The translations under genes and the position numbers were made by a program. The notes below the pieces were generated by a model. That model ran no database searches and was not told the origin of the DNA. It saw only the letters and a list, made by a program, of their open reading frames with translations. 9,223 nucleotides of DNA from G039029935 sp039029935 (lineage in GTDB: Bacteria > Chloroflexota > Anaerolineae > Caldilineales > Caldilineaceae), in contig JBCCFC010000485.1 in the NCBI GenBank assembly GCA_039029935.1, positions 1-9,223 on the forward strand, given 5' to 3'. This document shows, piece by piece, positions 1 to 6,697 of the stretch (within the stretch, counting starts at the first letter, position 1; each line of letters starts with the position of its first letter).

Positions 1-12
1 GGATGGTGACAT
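1..12 (-). CDS. 5' end of an unidentified gene leaving the window to the left
   Basis: Only four codons (M-S-P-S) lie inside the window, so the product cannot be named. The start is supported by a strong Shine-Dalgarno sequence, AAAGGA, on the minus strand at 27-22, nine bases before the ATG at 12. An extended -10 element (TGGTATAAT) sits about 65 bases further upstream. No other plausible minus-strand start with this quality of ribosome site lies nearby. A six-codon ORF (M-P-F-C-Y-V-stop) lies in the presumed leader but has no convincing ribosome site. Confidence 0.45.
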
Positions 13-78
13 AGATAATTGTCCTTTCTCGCTAAACATAACAAAAGGGCATGGTGTGTAGCTATACCATACTCCTGT

Positions 79-87
79 ATTATACCA
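79..87 (-). promoter_or_regulatory. Extended -10 promoter for the leftmost gene
   Basis: On the minus strand the sequence reads TGG-TATAAT, a perfect -10 hexamer with the upstream TG of an extended -10 element. I see no good -35 box at 16-18 bases, which is common for extended -10 promoters. Transcription would begin near position 72 and give a leader of about 60 bases before the ATG at 12. The same 13-base core, TATGGTATAATAC, recurs on the plus strand at 6696-6708. Confidence 0.5.
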
Positions 88-147
88 TAGGACGATTGTC
101 GTGCGGATAAGTGAGTGCTGGCATCATTGATCTCATGAGAAATTGCC

Positions 148-180
148 CGAACAGTCATCTGTTCGATAGCTAGCGAACAG
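148..180. repeat. Three alternating copies of CGAACAG (inverted repeat cluster)
   Basis: CGAACAG occurs at 148-154, its reverse complement CTGTTCG at 159-165, and CGAACAG again at 174-180. The first two form a perfect 7-bp stem with a TCAT loop. The last two form an alternative stem with an 8-base loop, so the two hairpins are mutually exclusive. The cluster lies between the remnant ending at 197 and the promoter at 79-87. It could be an operator array or a weak terminator, although no T-run follows. The spacing does not match the Bacillus-type LexA box (CGAAC-N4-GTTCG). Confidence 0.5.
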
Positions 181-196
181 TCGAGTCTGTCTCCGT

Positions 197-563
197 CTAC
201 AGGCGGACGTCATACGTTGCAGCGTAATTGAGTAGGTTCTCAATGTAGGCGTCCTTTTGGTGACGCGCCAACCAACTCCACATAGACGACATTGTTGGTG
301 CATAGTGTGCGCAGCAGATCGTGTGTGACCTCTCGAAAATCAACCTGCGTCATCATCGTTTTGGCCGCGGTGTAGTCATGTTCGAGAAAGTCATCAAGAC
401 CAGCGGGTCGATTGGCAAGTGCCGACTCTATGGCGTCAATGGATGGGTAGGGGAAGTCAATGTTGTTGCGTTTTGCCAATCGTAGCAACATTTGCGGGTT
501 GAGCGTACCTTCTATGTGCAGGTGCAGTTCAGCCTTGGGCATCCCACGAATAAACGTTTTCAT
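197..563 (-). pseudogene. Adenosine deaminase remnant, internally deleted and out of frame
   Basis: The N-terminus carries the adenosine deaminase signature MPKAELHLHIEGTL, with the paired histidines that bind the catalytic zinc. It continues in family style for about 98 residues, as far as VVYVEL. The open frame then ends abnormally at 240. In another frame from about 268 to the TAG at 197-199 the DNA reads RHQKDAYIENLLNYAATYDV. This fits the C-terminal helix of the same family, which typically ends about 330 residues from the start. Some 200 central residues, including the remaining zinc ligands and catalytic Glu and Asp, are therefore missing, and no activity is expected. The start at 563 is 42 bases past the stop of the upstream hydrolase, so the gene was probably the last of that operon. 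The family assignment is firm for the N-terminus; the C-terminal match is my reading. Confidence 0.8.
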
Positions 564-605
564 TTGTTCAATTAGGCATGGTGTTTTTTTGCACTAATCA
601 TTACA

Positions 606-1727
606 CTATGCATCACAGGGCTGTGTGGCCGACTCACCAATACGTCGGTCTAGCCACTCTAACATACGTGTAAAATTGGCGGGCGCATCACTGTGCAAGT
701 TAAGATTGTGGCCCGTATCGTTGAGTACATAGGTTTCAACACACGTTGCTGGATCGCTGTAGGCTTCTTGTTCATTGGCAATGACGGCGGCGTGGTCATT
801 GCAGTCTAACTCGCCACCACAGCCGATGAAATCACTGTCACCTACCAGTACCAGCACGGGTACGGCAATCGACTTTGACTGTGGGCCAAAATAGGTGCGC
901 ACCGAGAGAATTTCGCCCAGTGTCAACGTCTGCCTGTTGGCCTCGTCAATGGCGTGGACATTGGGGCCCGAATTGGCACTCACATAAAACGTGCGACCAC
1001 GGCTACCGGGCGTTGACGTGAAATAAGTCGGATCCAAGATCGATCCAGCAAACAGCGGGTCTATTGCCGCCAGTTGGGATGTTTCTCTGGACTCCTCGGT
1101 GTATGCCGGGTTCACATTATGAATAAATCCGGTGACAATCACGCCATCCACGTCATCAGGGTAGTTGTACGCGATGGCAACGCTAATCGCTGAACCAAAT
1201 GAATGCCCAACGGTGACAACCGCACTAACTTCAGCCTCTGATTTGAGCAATGTAATGATTTGATAAGCGATATAGGCGTGGACATCGGCGTTAATCAGAA
1301 AGCCAAAGGGGTGATCGCTTGCCCCAATGCCCATGCGATGATAATTAAAGGTAGCATAGTCTTTTGCCACAGCAACCTGCACAAAAGAATATGTTTCAGA
1401 TTGGTAGGGGAAATCCCAATAAACGGGTCCATACCCCAACCCAGAATTTAACAATAACAACGTTTTGCCTGCTAACTCGCCGCGCCAACACAGCTCACCG
1501 ACAATGTCATAGTGAAACCATCCATCCGGGGTCAGCTTGACTGAGATGCGGTAGTCTTCGCATGTGACGCCCTCTAACGCCGCCGTGGGTGTGGAAAGTG
1601 CAAGGTCATTAACACTACGAATTTGGGCGTCATGACCACCAGTGCGCCAGATGAGGACGAGCGTGATTAAGAGCAGAATGACTAAAATGCTCGATAAAAT
1701 CGGTCGCTTGACCAAGAATGATTTCAT
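606..1727 (-). CDS. Membrane-anchored or secreted alpha/beta hydrolase
   Basis: This is a 373-residue alpha/beta hydrolase-fold protein of unknown substrate. Residues about 9-27 form one hydrophobic helix after a basic N-terminus (signal peptide or anchor), so the catalytic domain should lie outside the membrane. The nucleophile elbow is G-H-S-F-G with Ser176. Asp297 (VLVGDSD; Asp299 is the alternative) and His340 (DTGHN) are the likely acid and base of the triad. It has six cysteines (56, 80, 303, 309, 329, 371), all in the exported part, which suggests disulfides. The chosen ATG at 1727 has AGGGAG seven bases upstream (1740-1735). A longer reading frame to 1799 would overlap the upstream gene and has no such site. 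It follows the beta-lactamase-like gene by 28 bases, so the two are probably one operon. The protein could be an esterase, lipase or peptidase; the sequence does not decide. Confidence 0.85.
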   Translation of the reverse strand: MKSFLVKRPILSSILVILLLITLVLIWRTGGHDAQIRSVNDLALSTPTAALEGVTCEDYRISVKLTPDGWFHYDIVGELCWRGELAGKTLLLLNSGLGYGPVYWDFPYQSETYSFVQVAVAKDYATFNYHRMGIGASDHPFGFLINADVHAYIAYQIITLLKSEAEVSAVVTVGHSFGSAISVAIAYNYPDDVDGVIVTGFIHNVNPAYTEESRETSQLAAIDPLFAGSILDPTYFTSTPGSRGRTFYVSANSGPNVHAIDEANRQTLTLGEILSVRTYFGPQSKSIAVPVLVLVGDSDFIGCGGELDCNDHAAVIANEQEAYSDPATCVETYVLNDTGHNLNLHSDAPANFTRMLEWLDRRIGESATQPCDA

Positions 1728-1755
1728 GTTTGTTCTCCCTTTACTCATTCCACAT

Positions 1756-2802
1756 CTATTCCCTGCCCAGAATCCGGACAATCCGGTTGTAAACGACATT
1801 CGTTACCAATTCCATGTCACCACCAGTTGTATTCACAAACTGAATCACGACTGTATCACTATTTTCGTGATAGCGAGCGATACTGTGGTATCCCAGCACC
1901 CAGCCAGTATGTTCATACTCGTAGATTGAGGCATAGATAGCCTGCTCGTCATCATTCAGTAATGATCCATCATTCAACGCACGCAAGAACACGCCGACAT
2001 CCTGCGCAGTGGCAACCATTGAACCACCTGGTGTCATATAATCCAATTCCTTCAGGTCGCCATCGTATTCAGCGTAGTAACCACTGACTACATCTTCGAG
2101 ATTTACGTCGCTCAGTAACCCATAGGTATTGGTTAGCCCCAACGGAACCAAGATTTCCCTGTTGATGTACTGTTGGTGACTATACCCCAATACGTTGTCG
2201 AGAATCGTGCCAATCAACAGGTAATTGGTATTGGAATAGCGATAGTCAGTGTCCGGTTCAAAATCTGCTGGATCATCTAAAACCAGCGCCAAGTTCTCGC
2301 TGTTCTCTGCCACTGGGTCCCCCCAATCGAACGCGTCATCATCGACGTAATTCGGAATGCCACTGCGATGTTGCAGCATCATGCGCAGGGTGATCTGATC
2401 GGCATAGTCAATTCTATCCACAAGTTCAGGCAGGTAATCAGCCAACGTGTCATCCAGCGATAAACGTTGCTCATGGGCCAACTTGGCGGCGGTCGTAGCG
2501 ATATACAGCTTGCTGATACTGGCAATCTTGAATAAGGCCTGCGGATCGGCTGGTATCTGCGCCGCTCGATCTTTCCATCCGGCAGCATAAAGTACGGGCG
2601 GCTGACCGCCTTGATCAACATAGACGATCATGCCGTCCAGCCCATGATCAATCGCATCCTCGACCTGCTCCTGCACCGTCTCTGGCAATGGCAGTATCCA
2701 TGCCCATATTCCCTCTAGGGGTGCGAATACCACGAAGCTGGCGACCGCAACGATGGGCATGATGATTCTAAGGATTTGAACGATACGTTTCTTTTTTTGC
2801 AT
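1756..2802 (-). CDS. Serine hydrolase of the beta-lactamase / PBP4 family, membrane-anchored
   Basis: This 348-residue protein belongs to the class C beta-lactamase / D-alanyl-D-alanine carboxypeptidase / esterase group. A lysine-rich N-terminus and a hydrophobic segment at about 8-37 indicate a signal anchor with the enzyme outside. All three active-site motifs are visible: S-I-S-K (nucleophile Ser95, Lys98), Y-S-N (Tyr189, Asn191), and H-T-G near residue 298, which replaces the KTG of true beta-lactamases. The HxG form is usual in esterase- and peptidase-like members, so resistance to beta-lactams is not implied. The ATG at 2802 has GGGAAAGG just upstream; a TTG six codons earlier is possible but less likely. 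The gene ends 28 bases before the alpha/beta hydrolase. Two exported serine hydrolases side by side suggest processing of an external substrate, which is an inference. Confidence 0.88.
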   Translation of the reverse strand: MQKKKRIVQILRIIMPIVAVASFVVFAPLEGIWAWILPLPETVQEQVEDAIDHGLDGMIVYVDQGGQPPVLYAAGWKDRAAQIPADPQALFKIASISKLYIATTAAKLAHEQRLSLDDTLADYLPELVDRIDYADQITLRMMLQHRSGIPNYVDDDAFDWGDPVAENSENLALVLDDPADFEPDTDYRYSNTNYLLIGTILDNVLGYSHQQYINREILVPLGLTNTYGLLSDVNLEDVVSGYYAEYDGDLKELDYMTPGGSMVATAQDVGVFLRALNDGSLLNDDEQAIYASIYEYEHTGWVLGYHSIARYHENSDTVVIQFVNTTGGDMELVTNVVYNRIVRILGRE

Positions 2803-2826
2803 TTGCGATACCTTTCCCAAGCCGAA

Positions 2827-2925
2827 TTACCCAAGCCCTTTGTGTGCAATCTTGTCAGACCAAGCATCAGCGGTAATTGTGGCGATTCTGTCAATATCGC
2901 TCGCTTGCATCTCTCGTATATTCAT
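2827..2925 (-). pseudogene. N-terminal fragment of a GNAT acetyltransferase
   Basis: A 32-codon frame reads MNIREMQASDIDRIATITADAW before ending at a TAA at 2829-2827. This is the usual opening strand and first helix of the GCN5-related N-acetyltransferase fold (N-x-R-x-M, then D-x-x-x-I). The rest of the domain, about 120 or more residues with the acetyl-CoA loop, is absent, because the next gene starts 24 bases downstream. I see no strong ribosome site. The fragment looks like the 5' end of a gene whose body was deleted. The family call rests on a short stretch and could be wrong. Confidence 0.5.
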
Positions 2926-2976
2926 CTTCACATATTCCCATCATATGAGTGCTAACACAAACTAGGACATTACACC

Positions 2977-3384
2977 TCAACGACGAATACCTAGACAACC
3001 ATGTATATGGTACAAAATATGCGTCAATAGCGTCACGTTCGGCCCCTTGATCGAAGCCCCGACCGCACGGATGCAACCGCTCTCCTTCAACGCTGTCAAT
3101 TTTGCGAGCGAACGCTCGATTAGCTTGGGTTCAGATGGGGGCTGATGCAGATAGTACAGGTCGATATAGTCCGTCCCCAAGTCTTGTAAACACCTGTTTA
3201 GGTCAGGTCCGCCTCAATATGAGCCTCGATTTCAGCATAGGTTTTGGGTCTAAGACCCGCAAACGTCTTGGACGCTGTAGCCAAAATACCCCGTTTCTGG
3301 GACAGACAAAGGCCAAGTCCCCAGCCCAAGTTCGCTCACCTCTAAGCCAGAATTGCCCAATAGACGTTTTTTGGGTGTTCGCAT
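2977..3384 (-). pseudogene. Aldo/keto reductase remnant: frameshifts and internal deletion
   Basis: The gene begins well, with AGGAG before the ATG at 3384 and an N-terminus typical of aldo/keto reductases (RLLGNSGLEVSELGLGTWPLS). That frame stops at 3250 after 44 codons. A second frame then reads KTYAEIEAHIEADL, and after a further shift near 3200 a third reads NRCLQDLGTDYIDLYYLHQP and on to CIRAVGASIKGPNV. Past about 3031 the similarity fades. The active-site histidine of LYYLHQP is kept. The blocks that carry the catalytic Asp/Tyr (FDTA..YG) and Lys lie in the deleted part, and the C-terminal half of the barrel is missing. The gene is therefore inactive. It starts 14 bases after the stop of the upstream hydrolase, so the two were once co-transcribed. 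Confidence 0.85.
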
Positions 3385-3398
3385 AATTGTCTCCTTTG

Positions 3399-4256
3399 CT
3401 AGGCCAACAGATCAGCCAAAATAGCCTCGCCATGATTTGCCATCAATGAAAGATGACCTTCCCCTTCGATAAAGTGGGCGGTCGCATTTGGAATGTTGTC
3501 AGCATAGATGTGACCATTTGACACAGGGACATTGACATCCAGTGTCCCTTGCCATATAGACACAGGCATCTTGATGTCGCTCAACTCATATCCCCAAGGT
3601 CGAGCATAAATACGCCCCTCATGCGTTGCGCCATCAACCCCCTGCCGATAACTTTCTTGAACAGTCCGCAAGAAATTTTGCTGTTCCTCACTCTTCAACA
3701 CGGCTTTGTCAACCGCTGGCATCGCGTTCAACATGCGTTCCATCATTTTGGGATTGTTGCTCGCTTTCTGCATCTGCCAAAGCAGCAATCTGTTCAGCCA
3801 CGGCATGGCATCACCGATGGTCAGCGTCAAACGACCCATGAAAGCCATGCCCTCTTTCGTTTGGGGATAGCTCTTGGGCGATAGACCCGCGACGATGGTA
3901 GCTCCGAACAGGCGGTCAGGAATTTTATAGGCACAGGTCGCAACATACGGGCCACCACCCGACAATCCCATGACATAAAATTTGTCGATGCCCAAGTTAT
4001 CAGCAAGCATTGCCAGATCATCAGGCCAATCCAGCATGGTGCGGTTTGGTTGGAAGTCGGAGAGGCCATAGCCGGGGCGGTCAACCGAGATTAAACGGCA
4101 ATCTGCCCCCTCTGCGGCATCTTTGAGCATCATAGCCTCAAACCGCGACGATGGGAAACCATGATGATAAAAGACTAGCTTGCCCGTTTCCGACCCCAGT
4201 GTCAAATAGCCTAACGTACGTCCGTCAGGCAAGGTAATTTGCTGTGAGTTGTCCAT
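3399..4256 (-). CDS. Alpha/beta hydrolase, cytoplasmic
   Basis: This is a 285-residue alpha/beta hydrolase without a signal peptide. It has the oxyanion-region HHGFPSS motif (about 31-37), DRPGYGLSD (59-67), the nucleophile elbow G-L-S-G-G with Ser99, the acid Asp240 (GTLDVNVP) and the base His268 (EGEGHLS). Together these form a complete catalytic triad. A helical lid lies at about 135-225. I prefer the ATG at 4256, because GGAG lies ten bases upstream and the domain starts soon after. The frame stays open to a GTG at 4310, but those extra codons are encoded by an inverted-repeat arm. The substrate is unknown. Proline iminopeptidase-like, epoxide hydrolase-like and lactonase-like members all share this pattern. 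The broken aldo/keto reductase follows 14 bases later. Confidence 0.88.
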   Translation of the reverse strand: MDNSQQITLPDGRTLGYLTLGSETGKLVFYHHGFPSSRFEAMMLKDAAEGADCRLISVDRPGYGLSDFQPNRTMLDWPDDLAMLADNLGIDKFYVMGLSGGGPYVATCAYKIPDRLFGATIVAGLSPKSYPQTKEGMAFMGRLTLTIGDAMPWLNRLLLWQMQKASNNPKMMERMLNAMPAVDKAVLKSEEQQNFLRTVQESYRQGVDGATHEGRIYARPWGYELSDIKMPVSIWQGTLDVNVPVSNGHIYADNIPNATAHFIEGEGHLSLMANHGEAILADLLA

Positions 4257-4284
4257 TTTGCGCATACTCCATTCTATTACTCTA

Positions 4285-4362
4285 TCAATTAAATTTTGAG
4301 CAGTAGGCACGCCCCGTGCCGGACCCGCACGAGGGCATGCTCACTGCTCAAAATTTAATTGA
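4285..4362. repeat. 78-nt hairpin element with perfect 20-bp arms
   Basis: The left arm at 4285-4304 and the right arm at 4343-4362 are exact reverse complements over 20 bases and are AT-rich (TCAATTAAATTTTGAGCAGT). The 38-base loop is GC-rich and holds its own hairpin: GGCACG (4306-4311), a CCC loop, and CGTGCC (4315-4320). It lies seven bases past the aadA stop codon and 28 bases before the next minus-strand start. It may be a bidirectional terminator, a small non-autonomous element or a cassette-type recombination site. It lacks the GTTRRRY core boxes of a classical integron attC. Confidence 0.85.
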
Positions 4363-4369
4363 CAAGGTA

Positions 4370-5170
4370 CTATTTGCTACCAGCATTTAGGATTTCAGCG
4401 ATTTGGGATTTCATAAAAAGGATACTATCTGTTGTTTGTTCAGTGCGTGAAGCAAGATTGTCCTCGCCGTTTCCAAGATAAGCTTGTCGGGCTTCATATA
4501 AAATGGACTGATAGTCAACGGGCAAGCGTGCGATTGACCAGTCAGCGGCAACGTCCTTCGGCACGATCTCTCCGGTTACGACGCTATACCAAATACGTGT
4601 GAACGTCAGGACCACATTTCGTTCATCGCCTGCCCAGTCCGAGGGTAACGCCCACTGCTTGAGTGTGTCGGCAAGTGCTCTAAACAAATCAGACTTGGGT
4701 ACTGGATCGAAAAATTCCTTGGCTAGTGGGCCCAACAATGGGAGGCTATGGAGTCTGACTTTCGTCAATAGGACCGCCAGATCAGCGTCTATCACAGCGG
4801 GTGCGATATTGCCGTTGAGAATGTCTGTCCGCAGCCACTCCCCAAATTGCAGTTCTCGTCTGACCGGATAACGCCAAGGGTTCACCTCGTCTTGTACAAC
4901 CACAGTGACCTCAAGCGCCCGGAATATCTCACTTTTGCCGGGCGAAGCAGAGATATCCAGCAAATCAAGCGAAAAAGCTTGTCGGGTAGCCTCAGCAAGT
5001 TCCGAGTCTACAGTCACCAACAAATCAATGTCACTGCGTGGCTTCAGCCCACCATCAACGGCGGAGCCATATAAATGTATTGCCTGTACTGTAGATGCCA
5101 AGTGTCGATTGATGATATCGCAGGCCAGTGATACCTGCTCTGCAATTTCAATAGGTACTGAGTTTTCCAT
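4370..5170 (-). CDS. aadA: AadA-type aminoglycoside (3'') nucleotidyltransferase
   Basis: This 266-residue protein, close to the usual length of about 260, should transfer AMP from ATP to streptomycin and/or spectinomycin. It matches classical AadA over long blocks, such as HLYGSAVDGGLKP, SDIDLLVTV, RELQFGEW, DWAGDERNVVLT and EARQAYLG. The nucleotidyltransferase site is intact: Gly35-Ser36 and Asp47/Asp49 for metal and ATP, and Glu87 as the presumed base. Trp173 and Asp178, which in Salmonella AadA are tied to streptomycin recognition, are both present at the same numbers. This argues for ANT(3'')(9) rather than spectinomycin-only ANT(9) activity. The ATG at 5170 lies three bases after the stop of the dipeptidase gene and has little ribosome site of its own, so coupled translation is likely. 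No integrase is near, so it looks like a resident chromosomal gene. Confidence 0.93.
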   Translation of the reverse strand: MENSVPIEIAEQVSLACDIINRHLASTVQAIHLYGSAVDGGLKPRSDIDLLVTVDSELAEATRQAFSLDLLDISASPGKSEIFRALEVTVVVQDEVNPWRYPVRRELQFGEWLRTDILNGNIAPAVIDADLAVLLTKVRLHSLPLLGPLAKEFFDPVPKSDLFRALADTLKQWALPSDWAGDERNVVLTFTRIWYSVVTGEIVPKDVAADWSIARLPVDYQSILYEARQAYLGNGEDNLASRTEQTTDSILFMKSQIAEILNAGSK

Positions 5171-5173
5171 AAT

Positions 5174-6550
5174 TCATCGTATCTGAGCAGCCAGCCGCTC
5201 TAAAATCAAACAATAGGCTCGCTGCCCACGCTCAAAATTGCGCACACGCATAAACTCATTGGGTGCATGTAAATTCTCATCCATGACGGTCCAGCCAAAA
5301 TTAAAGGTATACGCACCGAGCGATTCACGGAAATACTCTGTAATCGGAATACTACCGCCAACGCGTGCATAATGTGGCTCGGCGTTGAATACCTCGGTCA
5401 ACACCTGACCCACAATATTCGTGACAGGGTGATCAGTCGGGATATGGTATGGCTGTGCTTTACCTTGATTTTCAATAAATTCAATCGTCACACCAGGTGG
5501 TGTATGTTTGGCAACGTGTGCTTTGATCAACGCCAAAATCTTGTCTGGGTCCTGGTACTCCACCAATCGGCAGGTGAACTTTGCATATGCTTTGCTCGGA
5601 ATCACTGTCTTTGTGCCATCACCCTGAAAACCACCCCACATGCCGTTGATGTCAAGCGTCGGTCGTGACCAGTTGCGTTCACGGTTGCTGTACCCCGGTT
5701 CCCCAAAAAATTCGTCGATGCCAAGCTGTGCTTTATGTTCAGCTTCGTCATACGGCGCATCGCTGAACTCTACACGCTCTGCGTCTGTCAAGTCACGCAC
5801 ATCATCATAAAACCCCTCGATGGCAATTTTCCCATCCGCATGGCGCATCGTTGCAATGACCCTGCTCAATGCCTCTAACGGGTTCATCAGCACACCACCC
5901 AACCCAGAGTGCAGGTCGCTTTCGGGGCCAGTGACATGGAGTTCAAAGGCGGCGAGTCCTTTTAATCCTGTCAACAACATCGGCATATTCCCACTCCACA
6001 ACAACCCATCCGAGGAGAGGACCAAATCGCAGGCAAATTTGTCTTTGTGGTCGGCCAACAATTGGCGCACTTGTGGGCTACCAATTTCTTCCTGCCCTTC
6101 AAAACAGAATTTGACGTTCACAGGGAGCGAGTCACTGGTCTTCAACCATGCTTCGACCGCGATAATGGGTGTAAACATGCCACCCTTGTCGTCGCTCGCA
6201 CCACGTCCGTAAATGCGACCATCCCGTATTTCTGGTTCAAAGGGTGGCGAGTCCCAGAGGTCAAGCGGGTCAGGCGGCTGCACGTCAAAATGACCGTAAA
6301 TCAGCACCGTTGGTTTGTCAGGACCAGCATGAAGCCAGTCGCCATAGACGACGGGATGCCCTGCTGTTGGCATAATCTCGACATGCTCAATGCCCGCCGC
6401 CTCCAGCTTTGCCGCCACCCACTCGGCTGCCCTCTGCACGTCGGGGATATGCACATCCATTGCCGACACGCTGGGTATCCGAATGAAGTCAAATAGATCG
6501 TCGAGGTAGCGATCTTTGTTTTGCTCTAAGTATGTTTGCCATGTTGTCAT
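5174..6550 (-). CDS. M20 family dipeptidase (zinc metallopeptidase)
   Basis: This is a 458-residue M20/M28-clan dipeptidase of the carnosinase/CNDP-like type, normal in length and without a signal peptide. The two-zinc site is complete: His87 (GHFDVQPP), bridging Asp120 (GASDDKGG), Glu155, Asp181 (SSDG) and His428 (NLHAPNE). Asp89 and Glu154 (GQEEIGS) are the catalytic partners. The lid and dimerisation domain spans about 200-320 and holds DLHSGLGG with His214. GGSIPITEYF at about 398-407 is the conserved substrate-carboxylate loop. The ATG at 6550 has AGGAG eight bases upstream (6563-6559). It is the first gene of the leftward run that continues into aadA. It probably hydrolyses short peptides in the cytoplasm; the exact substrate is not readable from sequence. 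Confidence 0.95.
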   Translation of the reverse strand: MTTWQTYLEQNKDRYLDDLFDFIRIPSVSAMDVHIPDVQRAAEWVAAKLEAAGIEHVEIMPTAGHPVVYGDWLHAGPDKPTVLIYGHFDVQPPDPLDLWDSPPFEPEIRDGRIYGRGASDDKGGMFTPIIAVEAWLKTSDSLPVNVKFCFEGQEEIGSPQVRQLLADHKDKFACDLVLSSDGLLWSGNMPMLLTGLKGLAAFELHVTGPESDLHSGLGGVLMNPLEALSRVIATMRHADGKIAIEGFYDDVRDLTDAERVEFSDAPYDEAEHKAQLGIDEFFGEPGYSNRERNWSRPTLDINGMWGGFQGDGTKTVIPSKAYAKFTCRLVEYQDPDKILALIKAHVAKHTPPGVTIEFIENQGKAQPYHIPTDHPVTNIVGQVLTEVFNAEPHYARVGGSIPITEYFRESLGAYTFNFGWTVMDENLHAPNEFMRVRNFERGQRAYCLILERLAAQIR

Positions 6551-6624
6551 TCAGTCAACTCCTGTGTTGTGTCCCTTTACGTACAGTAAAGTGTGAACTA
6601 GTGCATCGGTGTTCGGTATGCCGG

Positions 6625-6664
6625 TGTCGGTATTCAATACACAGGTACCGACATACTGAATACC
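6625..6664. promoter_or_regulatory. Overlapping inverted repeats, operator-like
   Basis: TGTCGGTA at 6625-6632 pairs perfectly with TACCGACA at 6646-6653. GGTATTCA at 6629-6636 pairs perfectly with TGAATACC at 6657-6664. The two pairs share bases, so they cannot form at once. A third small palindrome, GTATT-c-AATAC, spans 6630-6640. The cluster is 75-115 bases upstream of the dipeptidase start and just upstream of the rightward promoter. That suits a regulator acting on both genes, which is an inference. Confidence 0.5.
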
Positions 6665-6697
6665 AATGTATGGTCGGCTCAGATGGTAGCAATTGTA

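Noticed and set aside
148..165. LexA (SOS) box
   Set aside because: The half-sites CGAAC and GTTCG are separated by 8 bases rather than the 4 of the Bacillus-type box, and no SOS gene is seen next to it.
1728..1799. Longer start of the membrane hydrolase at 1799
   Set aside because: It would overlap the end of the beta-lactamase-like gene and place 24 unlikely residues before a normal signal anchor. The ATG at 1727 has AGGGAG at the right spacing.
2891..3076. 61-residue minus-strand frame between the reductase and GNAT remnants
   Set aside because: Its N-terminal part is an alternative frame of the aldo/keto reductase remnant and the rest has no recognisable motif.
4257..4310. N-terminal extension of the alpha/beta hydrolase from a GTG at 4310
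   Set aside because: These codons are made by the loop and left arm of the 78-nt hairpin. The ATG at 4256 has a ribosome site and fits the domain boundary.
4285..4362. Integron attC site after aadA
   Set aside because: Position fits, but there are no GTTRRRY/RYYYAAC core boxes, the arms are perfectly paired without extrahelical bases, and no integrase or cassette array is present.
5372..6496. Plus-strand frames opposite the dipeptidase
   Set aside because: They are antisense shadows of a clearly coding, fully conserved M20 gene.
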